From positions 62,001 through 126,000 of the forward strand of contig CAKQRE010000042.1 of NCBI GenBank assembly GCA_934271265.1: a stretch of 64,000 bases of DNA, in the 5' to 3' direction. Positions 8,126 to 16,701 of this stretch are shown here, piece after piece. The notes under the pieces are model-generated. The model searched no databases. It was not told the origin of the DNA and saw nothing but the letters and a program-made list of their open reading frames with translations. The position numbers and the translations under genes are program-made. This DNA is from an uncultured Clostridia bacterium (GTDB taxonomy: Bacteria; Bacillota; Clostridia; Christensenellales; Borkfalkiaceae). Within the stretch, counting starts at the first letter, position 1. The number at the start of each line of letters is the position of its first letter.

Positions 8126-9061
8126 ATGGAATTCGTTCACGTTCCCGTTATGCTCGGCGAGTGTATGGAAGCTCTCGCACTGAAAAAAGACGGCGTATAT
8201 TTCGACGGAACGCTCGGCGGTGCCGGGCACTCGGAAGAAATTCTGAAACGGACAAGCCCTTCGGGCAGACTGATCGCGACCGATCTCGACGGAGAAGCGA
8301 TCGCAAACGCCGAAAAAAGGCTCGCGCCTTATGCGGGCAGATATCGGCTTTTTCATACGAATTATAAAAACTTTTCTTTCGTGAAGGAAGAGGCGGGCGT
8401 CGACGGATTTGACGGCGCGCTTCTCGATCTCGGAGTTTCGAGTTATCAGCTCGATAACCGCGAAAGAGGTTTCTCGTATATGGCGGAAGACGCGCGCCTC
8501 GACATGAGAATGAACGGCGAACAGAAAAAAAGCGCGTGGGACGTTGTCAATCAATACGAACCGAAAAAAATCGCGTATATCCTTTCGACGTACGGCGAAG
8601 AAAAATTCGCCGACAAGATCGCGAGGGCTATCGCGGAAGAAAGAAAACTTCACCCGATCGATACGACGGGACAACTCTGCGAGATCATTGACCGCAGTAT
8701 TCCGTTCAGATTCAAGCAGGGCGGGCATCCCGCCAAAAAGACTTTTCAGGCGATCCGCATCGAAGTCAACGAAGAACTCGACGGTCTCGGGGAATGTATC
8801 CGCGATATCGTAAAGGGTTTGAAACAGGGCGGAAGGATCGCGATCATGACCTTCCATTCGCTGGAAGATCGCATCGTAAAGCAAACGTTCAACGATCTCG
8901 CTACGGACTGCGTGTGCGACAAAAGGCTTCCCGTATGCGTTTGCGGAAGAAAAAAAACGATAGAACTCATCAACAAAAAACCGATTACAGCCGACGAAAA
9001 AGAGTGCGAAGAGAATCCGCGCGCAAAAAGCGCAAAGTTGAGGATCGCGGAAAAAATTTAA
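8126..9061 (+). CDS. rsmH: 16S rRNA (cytosine-1402-N4)-methyltransferase
   Basis: A 311-residue protein that methylates N4 of C1402 in 16S rRNA using SAM. It begins MEFVHVPVMLGECMEAL and contains the family motifs FDGTLGGAGHS (SAM loop), LLDLGVSSYQLD, RGFSY, DMRMN, RIEVNEELDGL and MTFHSLEDRIVK. The C-terminal part has the usual CVCGRK segment. I chose the ATG at 8126 because it gives the family's normal N-terminus; an in-frame upstream start at 8105 would add seven residues inside mraZ. Confidence 0.96.
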   Translation: MEFVHVPVMLGECMEALALKKDGVYFDGTLGGAGHSEEILKRTSPSGRLIATDLDGEAIANAEKRLAPYAGRYRLFHTNYKNFSFVKEEAGVDGFDGALLDLGVSSYQLDNRERGFSYMAEDARLDMRMNGEQKKSAWDVVNQYEPKKIAYILSTYGEEKFADKIARAIAEERKLHPIDTTGQLCEIIDRSIPFRFKQGGHPAKKTFQAIRIEVNEELDGLGECIRDIVKGLKQGGRIAIMTFHSLEDRIVKQTFNDLATDCVCDKRLPVCVCGRKKTIELINKKPITADEKECEENPRAKSAKLRIAEKI

Positions 9062-9117
9062 CTCTTTTCGGGGGAGAAATAAAAAAATAAGATAATAAAA
9101 TCAAAGGAGAGGGAATA

Positions 9118-9768
9118 ATGTATAACAACGGACAAACGGAACTGCTCGAAAAAGAAGAAACGACTGCCGCAAGCGCGCGCCAGGGCGAAAAGAATACAAT
9201 GAGAAGCAATCTCGACAAGATCATGAATTATGAGAAATACCTTGGCGGAAACGCGCAGGAAAACGCGCGCGCAACGTATTCCTCTTCTTCGACCACCGTC
9301 AAGAAAGCTTACATGTCTCCCACGGTGGAGTATGTGCCGACGAACGTTTTCGCGCAAGCCGCGGAAGACTCCGTTCGCATGTCTGCCTATACGCAGGCGG
9401 CTCCCGCCCCCGCTAAAGAGAGCGAGGATCTCAAGCCGAGCTCTACCACCATGCAGTTTTCTCTGAAAGACGGAGCCGATATCTACGAGGAGATCCGTCC
9501 GAAGAGCGACGAAGAAAAAGATTACAAGATCAACACGAAAGGAAAGGTGCTCATCGCCGTTTACGCCATCGTGATTTTAACCATATTCTCTCTCATTCTG
9601 CTCAATTCCAGAATGTTACGTAATCTCGATCGTTCGATCGATACGTACACGAGCCGGGTAGAAACGCTGACGAAAGAATATACGGAAGCACGCAGCGAAC
9701 TCGATTACGTTTCGAGCGACGAAACCATCATTTCCAAAGCGGAAGAAATGGGTCTGATCAAAGGCTGA
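9118..9768 (+). CDS. FtsL/DivIC-like septum protein with a long cytoplasmic N-terminus
   Basis: A 216-residue bitopic membrane protein in the ftsL slot between rsmH and the PBP gene. One transmembrane segment lies at about residues 143-163 (VLIAVYAIVILTIFSLILLNS), followed by a coiled-coil stretch of about 50 residues (RNLDRSIDTYTSRVETLTK). It ends in AEEMGLIKG, close to the SxAxxxGL ending common in FtsL/DivIC. FtsL would join FtsQ(DivIB) and DivIC at the septum. The cytoplasmic N-terminus of about 140 residues, rich in Ala, Ser and Thr, is much longer than in usual FtsL proteins. Start supported by AAAGGAGAGGG. Assignment rests on topology and position. Confidence 0.75.
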   Translation: MYNNGQTELLEKEETTAASARQGEKNTMRSNLDKIMNYEKYLGGNAQENARATYSSSSTTVKKAYMSPTVEYVPTNVFAQAAEDSVRMSAYTQAAPAPAKESEDLKPSSTTMQFSLKDGADIYEEIRPKSDEEKDYKINTKGKVLIAVYAIVILTIFSLILLNSRMLRNLDRSIDTYTSRVETLTKEYTEARSELDYVSSDETIISKAEEMGLIKG

Positions 9769-9827
9769 GAGGTTTTGCTATTTACGGAAACAGAATAAGG
9801 ATCTTACGAAAGAGGTTATTCGCGACG

Positions 9828-11513
9828 TTGCTCGCGGTAACCTTTCTTTTTTTGTCCGTCACGGTCAGAGTGTTTATCGTACAGATCGCAGACGGACGGG
9901 ACTTGCAGTCCGGGGCGATCGACCAATGGACGAGGGAACTCCCGATCGCCGCGAAACGGGGAGAGATCGTCGACCGTAACGGGGTCGTTCTGGCGGGAAG
10001 CGATACTTCTTTTACGATTTTTGTCCGCCCGAGAACGGTGAAAAGCCCCGAACTCGTTGCTGAGACCCTCGCGGAGAAACTCGGGCTGGACGCCGTTTCT
10101 CTGAAAGAAAAAATTTCGGATGCGTCTTCCTCCGTCGTTACGGTGAAAAGGCGGGTCGGAAAGGATAAGGTGGACGAGATCATGTCCGCGGCTTTGAGCG
10201 GCGTGTATTACGGAGAAGATTTCACGAGAGTTTACCCTTACGGCAATCTGTTATGCCGCGTTATCGGTTACACGTCGACGGACGGGCGCGGGCAGAGCGG
10301 GCTGGAAGCTTATTACGACGAGATCCTCCGCGGGTTTGACGGGGAAATTTTATACGAATCCGATCTCGTCGGGAAAGACGTGGAGGGGAAAACGGCAAGA
10401 TACGTGCGCGCGACGGACGGGCTTAACCTCAGGCTGACGATCGATGCGGACATTTCCCGCATTGCGGACGAGGTCGTTGCGGAGGCAACGGAGATCTATT
10501 CTCCGAAATCGGTCGGGATCCTTGTGCTCGATCCGTCGAGCGGGGCGATCCTTGCGATGAGCGAAAGCCCTTCGTTCGATCTGAATAACGTGCCGAGAAA
10601 CGATCCGGAACTACTTCGTATTTCGGGCAGAAGTTCTCTGATATCGGACAGTTACGAGCCGGGTTCTACTTTTAAAGTTCTGACCGCCGCAGCGAATACG
10701 GAAGAATATAAAAAGGGGAATCCCGCCGCCTTTTCGCCCGATCATATCTTTTCCTCCGCGAGATACCGCATTGTGGACGGGCGGAAGATCAGGTGCTGGA
10801 GCAGCCACGAAAACGGGAGACACGCAAACGAAAACCTTGCGCGGGCGCTGAACAACAGCTGCAACCCCTGCTTTGTGGATATCGCTCTTTCTCTCGGGAA
10901 AAGCAAAATGTACGAATACATACGCGCGTTCGGTTACGGCAAAACGACGGGCGTGGACTTTTCCGGCGAAGCGCTCGGTATGGTCGTGCCGGAAAGCGCG
11001 GTCACGGCGGGCGACCTTGCGAGGATCTCTTTTGGACAGACCATCGCGGTGACCCCTCTTCAGCTTGCCGCCGCCACCGCCTGCGCCGTAAACGGGGGTA
11101 TTTATTACGAGCCTCGTTTTGCGGAAGAGATTTTCGATAACGAAGGAAGGATCGCGCAGACGACGGATAAAAAGGCGAAAGGAAGGGCGATCGGCGAGGA
11201 AACTTCCGCCGTGATCGCCGGTTATCTCGAGGGGGTCGTAAGAGACGGCAGCGGAAAACAGGCTTATATCGAGGGGTATCGCGTCGGCGGAAAAACGGCA
11301 ACGGCGCAGAAATATGAAAACGGAAAGATCGCGCAGGGGAAATACGTAATGAGTTTCGTCGGGTTTTTCCCGGCGAACGATCCGAAATATCTCGCGCTTG
11401 CCGTGGTGGACGAACCCGTCGGCGGGCAATACGGTTCCACGGTCGCCGCGCCCCTCGTAAAAAAGGTTTTCGAAGGGATCATCGGCTGTAAAAACATCGC
11501 GCCGTCCGGATAG
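9828..11513 (+). CDS. ftsI: Class B penicillin-binding protein, septal transpeptidase (FtsI/PBP2-like)
   Basis: A DD-transpeptidase that cross-links septal peptidoglycan. One N-terminal signal anchor (LLAVTFLFLSVTVRVFIVQIA) is followed by the PBP dimerisation domain and the transpeptidase domain. The active-site motif STFK is at Ser280, SCN in NNSCNPCF, and the third motif is KTATAQ (KTA rather than KTG). At 561 residues it has no C-terminal PASTA domain, unlike SpoVD. The start is uncertain: TTG at 9828 cuts off the basic residues (ILRKRLFAT) expected before the membrane segment, and the only in-frame candidates further up are non-standard codons such as ATT at 9780, seven bases after GAGAGG. 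Confidence 0.93.
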   Translation: MLAVTFLFLSVTVRVFIVQIADGRDLQSGAIDQWTRELPIAAKRGEIVDRNGVVLAGSDTSFTIFVRPRTVKSPELVAETLAEKLGLDAVSLKEKISDASSSVVTVKRRVGKDKVDEIMSAALSGVYYGEDFTRVYPYGNLLCRVIGYTSTDGRGQSGLEAYYDEILRGFDGEILYESDLVGKDVEGKTARYVRATDGLNLRLTIDADISRIADEVVAEATEIYSPKSVGILVLDPSSGAILAMSESPSFDLNNVPRNDPELLRISGRSSLISDSYEPGSTFKVLTAAANTEEYKKGNPAAFSPDHIFSSARYRIVDGRKIRCWSSHENGRHANENLARALNNSCNPCFVDIALSLGKSKMYEYIRAFGYGKTTGVDFSGEALGMVVPESAVTAGDLARISFGQTIAVTPLQLAAATACAVNGGIYYEPRFAEEIFDNEGRIAQTTDKKAKGRAIGEETSAVIAGYLEGVVRDGSGKQAYIEGYRVGGKTATAQKYENGKIAQGKYVMSFVGFFPANDPKYLALAVVDEPVGGQYGSTVAAPLVKKVFEGIIGCKNIAPSG

Positions 11514-11557
11514 AAATTTCCTGGGGTTTTTCCGCGCGGACGGAAAAAGGGGAGAAT

Positions 11558-13015
11558 ATGAGAAACAAAAATACGGAGTTTTTGCTGAAACGAGCGGGCG
11601 TGATCCGGACGGTCGGGGCGTTGCCCGAAGAGATCACGTCTCTTTGCGACCGAGCGGATCGTGCGGAAAACGGATCGGTCTTCTTCTGTCGCAAAGGGGT
11701 GAACGGCGACGGAAGAGAATACGTCGGAGAAGCGGTCGGGAAAGGGGCGCGGCTTGTCGTTGCCGAAGAGGAATTCGATTGCCCGGTTGCCCTGGCGATC
11801 GTAAATGACGTGATCCGGGCGGAAGCCGAAACGGCTAAGGCGTTTTACGGCGATCCTCAAAACGATATAAAACTGATCGGCGTAGTCGGAACGAACGGCA
11901 AGACGAGCGTTTGTCATATCCTGCGCGAAATTTTCGGTTATGCCGGAAGAAAAGCCTTTGTCGCGGGAACGATCGGGGTGTTTTTCGGAGAAGAAAGACG
12001 ACCGTGCGATCTCACTACGCCGGGACTTCTCGACCTCTATGCGCTGATCGCCGAAGCGAGGGATCGCGGAGCCGAATTTTTCGTGACGGAAGTTTCCGCC
12101 CATGCGATCGATCAGCGGCGGATCGAGGGATTGTATTTCGAAATTCTCGTCTTTACGAATTGTACGGAAGATCATCTTGATTATTTCGGAACGTTCGGGC
12201 GATATTCCGCCGTTAAAAAAAGCGTTTTCGGAAGGGAGAAATGTCGCCGCATGCTCGTGAACAGCGACGATCCGCTCGGGATCGTGATCTGTGCGGAAAA
12301 CGAAGGGGTCGCGCTTTCGTACGGGATCGAAAATCCGGCGGACGTCTTTGCGATCGACGCGGAAGAAAGCGCGTCGGGGATCTCCTACGTGATCAATCTG
12401 TTCGACGCGGTATACGACGTTTCGTGTCCGCTCGTCGGGGGATTCAACGTTTACAACACGCTTGCCGCTGCCGCATGCGCCGCGCTTTGCGGCGTGTCCG
12501 TTTCCGATATCGCCGAAGGGCTTGCCCGTATGGCTCCGGTGCCCGGAAGAGGGGAATTCGTATCCTCGTTCCGCGGCGGAAGCGTATTCGTCGATTACGC
12601 GCATACGCCGGACGGGCTGTTTTCCGTTCTGACTTCCTTCCGCAAATTGTGCGGCGCAAAATTGCTGGTCGTGTTCGGCTGCGGGGGAAACAGAGAGAGG
12701 GAGAAAAGACCGGTCATGGGCAGGATCGCGGGCGAACTTGCCGATTTCGTGGTGATCACGAGCGATAACCCCCGCTACGAAGACCCGCTTGCCGTTATGC
12801 GGGAGGTCGAGGAAGGCGTGCGCCTTGTCACAAGGAATTATATTTCCGTATCGGACAGGAGGGAAGCGATTTCCTATGCGCTTTCCCGCATGAAAGAAGG
12901 GGATATTCTCGTCGTTGCGGGAAAGGGTGCGGAAGAATACCAGGAAACGAACGGCGTGAAAATAAAATTTTCGGACAGGGAAACGGTGCTTGCGCTCGCC
13001 GAGGAGATCGGCTGA
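11558..13015 (+). CDS. murE: UDP-MurNAc-tripeptide synthetase, meso-diaminopimelate-adding
   Basis: A 485-residue Mur ligase that adds the third amino acid to UDP-MurNAc-L-Ala-D-Glu. The ATP loop is GVVGTNGKTS; the central domain contains TTPGLLDLYALI and TEVSAHAIDQRR. The C-terminal motif DNPR (residues 403-406) is the marker for meso-diaminopimelate rather than lysine, so the wall is inferred to be DAP-type. ATG at 11558 follows AAAAAGGGGAG. In many Clostridia murF follows murE; here mraY starts immediately after the murE stop and murF is missing. Confidence 0.96.
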   Translation: MRNKNTEFLLKRAGVIRTVGALPEEITSLCDRADRAENGSVFFCRKGVNGDGREYVGEAVGKGARLVVAEEEFDCPVALAIVNDVIRAEAETAKAFYGDPQNDIKLIGVVGTNGKTSVCHILREIFGYAGRKAFVAGTIGVFFGEERRPCDLTTPGLLDLYALIAEARDRGAEFFVTEVSAHAIDQRRIEGLYFEILVFTNCTEDHLDYFGTFGRYSAVKKSVFGREKCRRMLVNSDDPLGIVICAENEGVALSYGIENPADVFAIDAEESASGISYVINLFDAVYDVSCPLVGGFNVYNTLAAAACAALCGVSVSDIAEGLARMAPVPGRGEFVSSFRGGSVFVDYAHTPDGLFSVLTSFRKLCGAKLLVVFGCGGNREREKRPVMGRIAGELADFVVITSDNPRYEDPLAVMREVEEGVRLVTRNYISVSDRREAISYALSRMKEGDILVVAGKGAEEYQETNGVKIKFSDRETVLALAEEIG

Positions 13016-14017
13016 ATGAAGAATCTGTTCTCCTGTCTTCTCGCCGTTCTTCTCTCCGTCGCACTGTCGGTTCTGTTCGGCGCGATCCTTGTTCCCCTTC
13101 TCGCGAAACTGAAATTCGGACAGAATATTCTGAAATACGTAAAGGAACACGACAGCAAAAAAGGAACGCCCACGATGGGCGGGCTCATTTTTCTCTTGTC
13201 CTCTTTTCTCGTCGTGTTTATCGTCGGGAAAGGGGATTTTTATCTTGCGGTCGTCTGCATGACGGTCGGGGCGGGTTATGCCGCGGTCGGAATGATCGAC
13301 GACGGCATCAAGATCGCGAAAAAGAGAAACGAGGGGCTCGATCCGTTGCAGAAAACGTTGTTTGAAACGGCGATCGCCGTGGTGATCGCTCTTTTTTGCT
13401 GTAAAAGGGGGCTTACGCGGATCTTTCTCCCTTTTTCGGGAAATACGACCGATCTCGGTTTGTGGTTTTTCCCCTTGTGTATCCTCGTGTTTCTGGCAAC
13501 GACGAACAGCGTGAATCTGACCGACGGACTGGACGGGCTTGCCGCCGGCGTATGCTATCTTTATTTTACTTTTCTCGGCGTTACGATCCTTCTTCTGCTT
13601 TCCCGTTCGCCTGAAACGTTCGTGTTCGAAAGGGAATACGAAAATCTCGCGCTGCTCTGTTTTTCTCTCGTCGGCGGACTTGTCGGGTATCTGCTTTTCA
13701 ATACCTCGAAGGCATCCGTTTTTATGGGGGATACGGGATCGCTCGCTTTGGGCGGGCTTGTCGCCGCGACGAGCATCGTAAGCGGAAATCTTCTTTTCAT
13801 TCCCGTCGTCGGGATCATGTTCGTCTGTTCGAGTCTTTCCGTGATCCTGCAGGTCCTTCATTTCAGGCGCACGGGGAAACGGATCTTTCTCATGGCGCCT
13901 CTCCATCATCATTTTCAGCATCTCGGCTACTCGGAAAGCAAAATCGCCTTCGGGTATAAACTCGTTACCTTTGTCGCGGGGGCGATTTATCTTCTGATAA
14001 CCCTCGCCGCGGGATAA
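13016..14017 (+). CDS. mraY: Phospho-N-acetylmuramoyl-pentapeptide transferase
   Basis: A 333-residue polytopic membrane enzyme that moves phospho-MurNAc-pentapeptide to undecaprenyl phosphate, making lipid I. About ten hydrophobic segments are visible. Diagnostic motifs include GTPTMGGLIF, GMIDDGIKIAKKRNEGL, TNSVNLTDGLDGLAAG, the FMGDTGSLALGG loop and the PLHHHFQHLG histidine motif near the C-terminus. It starts on the base after the murE stop, so translation is probably coupled. After its stop there is a 77-base gap to murD with a possible TACAAT -10 box at 14056 but no good -35. Confidence 0.96.
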   Translation: MKNLFSCLLAVLLSVALSVLFGAILVPLLAKLKFGQNILKYVKEHDSKKGTPTMGGLIFLLSSFLVVFIVGKGDFYLAVVCMTVGAGYAAVGMIDDGIKIAKKRNEGLDPLQKTLFETAIAVVIALFCCKRGLTRIFLPFSGNTTDLGLWFFPLCILVFLATTNSVNLTDGLDGLAAGVCYLYFTFLGVTILLLLSRSPETFVFEREYENLALLCFSLVGGLVGYLLFNTSKASVFMGDTGSLALGGLVAATSIVSGNLLFIPVVGIMFVCSSLSVILQVLHFRRTGKRIFLMAPLHHHFQHLGYSESKIAFGYKLVTFVAGAIYLLITLAAG

Positions 14018-14094
14018 GTTCTGCGGGATATGTCGTAAAACACGATCCCTTCGCATACAATAGAGACGACGAATAACGATGCGAGGTGAAGAAA

Positions 14095-15453
14095 ATGTAT
14101 TTTCCGAAAAGCAGATTTCTGATCGTTGGCGTTTCGAAAAGCGGGAAAGGCGCGTGCAGGTTGCTTCTTTCCCGCGGGGCGGAATGTTACGTGTACGACG
14201 ACGGTGAGAGCGACGCCGTGATAGCCGCCGAAGAGGAACTCGTTTCCCTCGGGGCGAAAGCGGTAGGGAAAAGCGAGATAGACGGGGTGTTGCCTTTGTG
14301 CGACGTCGTGGTGTTAAGCCCCGGGGTGCCGATCGATCACGAGATCCCAGTCCGGGCAAAGCGTGCGGGCAAGCGGGTGATCGGCGAGCTGGAGCTTGCC
14401 TCTTCGCTCTGCGTGAATCCGATCGTCGCCGTTACGGGAACGAACGGCAAAACGACGATCTGCACGATGCTCGGCTGCGTTCTGAAAGCGGGCGGACTTT
14501 CGCCCGTGCCTTGCGGGAATATCGGAACCCCTTTTTCGTGCGTACTCGATTCCTTGGCGAAAAAGGACGTCGTTGTGGCGGAAGTGTCCAGTTTTCAGCT
14601 TGAAACGACGGCGCGTTTCGCTCCGCATATCGCCGTGATCGCGAACATCACGCCCGATCATCTGTCCCGCCATTACAACATGGAAAATTACGTATTCGTG
14701 AAAAGCAAGATCCTTTCGAACCTGAAAGAGAGCGAGTATGCCGTTCTCAATTACGACGACGCCGTCGTGCGGAAACTCGGCGAGAAAACGGAAGGAAAGG
14801 TAATTGCGTTTTCCGTGAAGGACGAGGTGAACGGCTGTTACCTGTCGGCAGGGAAGATTTATTTCAAGGGAAAATTCGTCGCGGAGGAAAGCGATCTGCC
14901 CCTTCGCGGAGAACACGATATCGAGAACGCGCTCGCGGCGATCTGCGTAGGGGAGATCCTCGGGATCGGCGGCGACGCGATCGTCGCCGGTCTGAAAGCG
15001 TTCAAAGGAGTTCGCCACAGGATCGAATACGTCGGAACGTTCGGCGGTACGGATTTTTTCAACGATTCGAAAGCGACCAATCCGGACGCGACCGTGAAAG
15101 CGATCGAAACGATGAAAAAGCCCTGCGTGCTGATCCTCGGCGGAAAAAACAAAGGACTGTCTTTCTCGGAGGTTTTTTCGGCGATCCCCGGAAGTACGGT
15201 AAAACACGTGATTGCGACGGGCGAAAGCCGTTACGCTATCTTCGAAGAGGCAAAAAGGAAAAATTACGACGAGATCTCCGTCGTGAAAGATTTCCGCGCG
15301 GCGACGGAACTTGCCTGTCTTCTTGCGGGGAAGGGCGACTGCGTGCTTTTAAGTCCGGCGTGTTCGAGCTTCGATTGCTTTTCCGATTACGAGGAAAGAG
15401 GAGACAGATTCACGGAGATCGTGAAGGGATTTTTCGCCGATGAGCCGGATTGA
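14095..15453 (+). CDS. murD: UDP-N-acetylmuramoyl-L-alanine--D-glutamate ligase
   Basis: A 452-residue cytoplasmic Mur ligase adding D-glutamate to UDP-MurNAc-L-Ala. It shows the N-terminal nucleotide-fold start FLIVGVSKSGKGACRLL, the ATP loop VTGTNGKTTI, the ITPDHLSRHYNMENY segment, NDSKATNPDAT, GGKNKG and the C-terminal LLSPACSSFDCF motif. I prefer ATG at 14095 over an in-frame GTG at 14086 because the GTG lies inside the AGGTGA ribosome site. The last 14 bases overlap ftsW. Confidence 0.96.
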   Translation: MYFPKSRFLIVGVSKSGKGACRLLLSRGAECYVYDDGESDAVIAAEEELVSLGAKAVGKSEIDGVLPLCDVVVLSPGVPIDHEIPVRAKRAGKRVIGELELASSLCVNPIVAVTGTNGKTTICTMLGCVLKAGGLSPVPCGNIGTPFSCVLDSLAKKDVVVAEVSSFQLETTARFAPHIAVIANITPDHLSRHYNMENYVFVKSKILSNLKESEYAVLNYDDAVVRKLGEKTEGKVIAFSVKDEVNGCYLSAGKIYFKGKFVAEESDLPLRGEHDIENALAAICVGEILGIGGDAIVAGLKAFKGVRHRIEYVGTFGGTDFFNDSKATNPDATVKAIETMKKPCVLILGGKNKGLSFSEVFSAIPGSTVKHVIATGESRYAIFEEAKRKNYDEISVVKDFRAATELACLLAGKGDCVLLSPACSSFDCFSDYEERGDRFTEIVKGFFADEPD

Positions 15454-16579
15454 AAACGCAGGCGGAAACCTTTTCGTCAGGGGAGGAAAGGGGAAAAGGG
15501 AAAGGGGAGACCTTCTCCTTCTCGCGGCGGTCACGGGGTTGTCCCTTTTCGGGCTTGTCGCGGTGTATTCGGCAAGCAATTATTCGGCAAACGTCACTTA
15601 CGGCGACCCCTTTTTCGTGGCGAAAAAACATCTTGTCGGACTGCTCGTCGGATATGCGGCGATGATCTTCGGCTGTTGTTTCGATTACGAACGATATGAA
15701 AAGACGGGGATTTTCGCCCTTGCCGGGGCGGTCGTTCTTCTTCTGCTCGTATTTACTCCTCTCGGGTACGAAAATTACGGCGCGAAGAGGTGGATCTCCC
15801 TCGGAGGGATCACCGTTCAGCCCTCCGAACTCGCCAAGATCGCTTTCATTCTTTTTGCGGCGGGGTATCTCTCGAAAAAACCGGAAAGAGCGGAGTCGTT
15901 CCGCGGCGTTTTGCCCGTTCTTCTTGCCGGGGGCGGATGCTGCCTTCTCGTTCTCGCCGAACCGAATATGTCCGTAGCCGTCTGCTTCGCGATCCTTACC
16001 GCCGCGCTTCTCTTTATCGGCGGTATGAAATTCAGACATTTCGCGGTCGTGGCGTTGCCGGCGATCCTTGCGATCCCTCTTCTGATCGCGGCGGAGCCTT
16101 ATCGGCTTCGTCGGCTTTCCGCGTTTCTCGATCCGTGGGCTTCGCCGAAAGGGGAAGGGTATCAGTTGCTGCAATCTCTTTACGCGCTCGGATCGGGCGG
16201 GTGGTTCGGCGTGGGGGCTTTCCGCTCCCGTCAGAAATTCCGGTTTCTTCCCTTTTCGGAAAGCGATTTCATCCTTGCGGTGATCGGCGAGGAATACGGA
16301 TTTTTCGGGCTCGTGGTTCTGTTTGCTCTGATGGCGTTTATCGTGATCCGCGGGCTTTCGGTCGCGGCGAGAGCGGAAACGTTATTCGGGTATTTTCTCG
16401 CGGGCGGGATCTCCTGCATTTATGCGATCCAGACCCTTGTCAATATTCTCGTCGTAACGGGAAGCATTCCCCCGACGGGGCTTCCCCTTCCTCTCGTATC
16501 CGCAGGAAACACGTCGCTGATCGTCTTTCTCTTCTCGTTCGGCGTTCTCTACAACGTGTCGAGACGAAGACGGGATTGA
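15440..16579 (+). CDS. ftsW: SEDS-family peptidoglycan glycosyltransferase FtsW
   Basis: A 379-residue membrane protein with about ten transmembrane segments, polymerising lipid II during septation in partnership with the class B PBP. After a basic N-terminal tail the protein shows VYSASNYSA, GAKRWISLGGITVQPSELAK, PNMSVAVCF, GEGYQLLQSLYALGSGGWFG and the C-terminal signature PPTGLPLPLVSAGNTSLI. SEDS proteins usually carry SYGGSS where this one has SAGNTS, a modest deviation. It overlaps murD by 14 bases. murG and murC, which usually follow, are not here. Confidence 0.93.
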   Translation: MSRIENAGGNLFVRGGKGKRERGDLLLLAAVTGLSLFGLVAVYSASNYSANVTYGDPFFVAKKHLVGLLVGYAAMIFGCCFDYERYEKTGIFALAGAVVLLLLVFTPLGYENYGAKRWISLGGITVQPSELAKIAFILFAAGYLSKKPERAESFRGVLPVLLAGGGCCLLVLAEPNMSVAVCFAILTAALLFIGGMKFRHFAVVALPAILAIPLLIAAEPYRLRRLSAFLDPWASPKGEGYQLLQSLYALGSGGWFGVGAFRSRQKFRFLPFSESDFILAVIGEEYGFFGLVVLFALMAFIVIRGLSVAARAETLFGYFLAGGISCIYAIQTLVNILVVTGSIPPTGLPLPLVSAGNTSLIVFLFSFGVLYNVSRRRRD

Positions 16580-16701
16580 GAACGGAAATCTTTTTCCGAA
16601 CGATTCCCCGCGTTCCGTCATAAAATACAGTGTATGCCCGCATGCCCGGGCGAACGGGAAATTCCGTTCGGCGCGCCGCGGCGGGGCGAAGGAAACGCTG
16701 T

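Noticed and set aside
11264..14359. A 1031-codon open frame on the minus strand across the murE-mraY region
   Set aside because: It lies antisense to three firm genes, is very rich in Arg, has no ribosome site or domain, and is explained by codon bias of the real genes.
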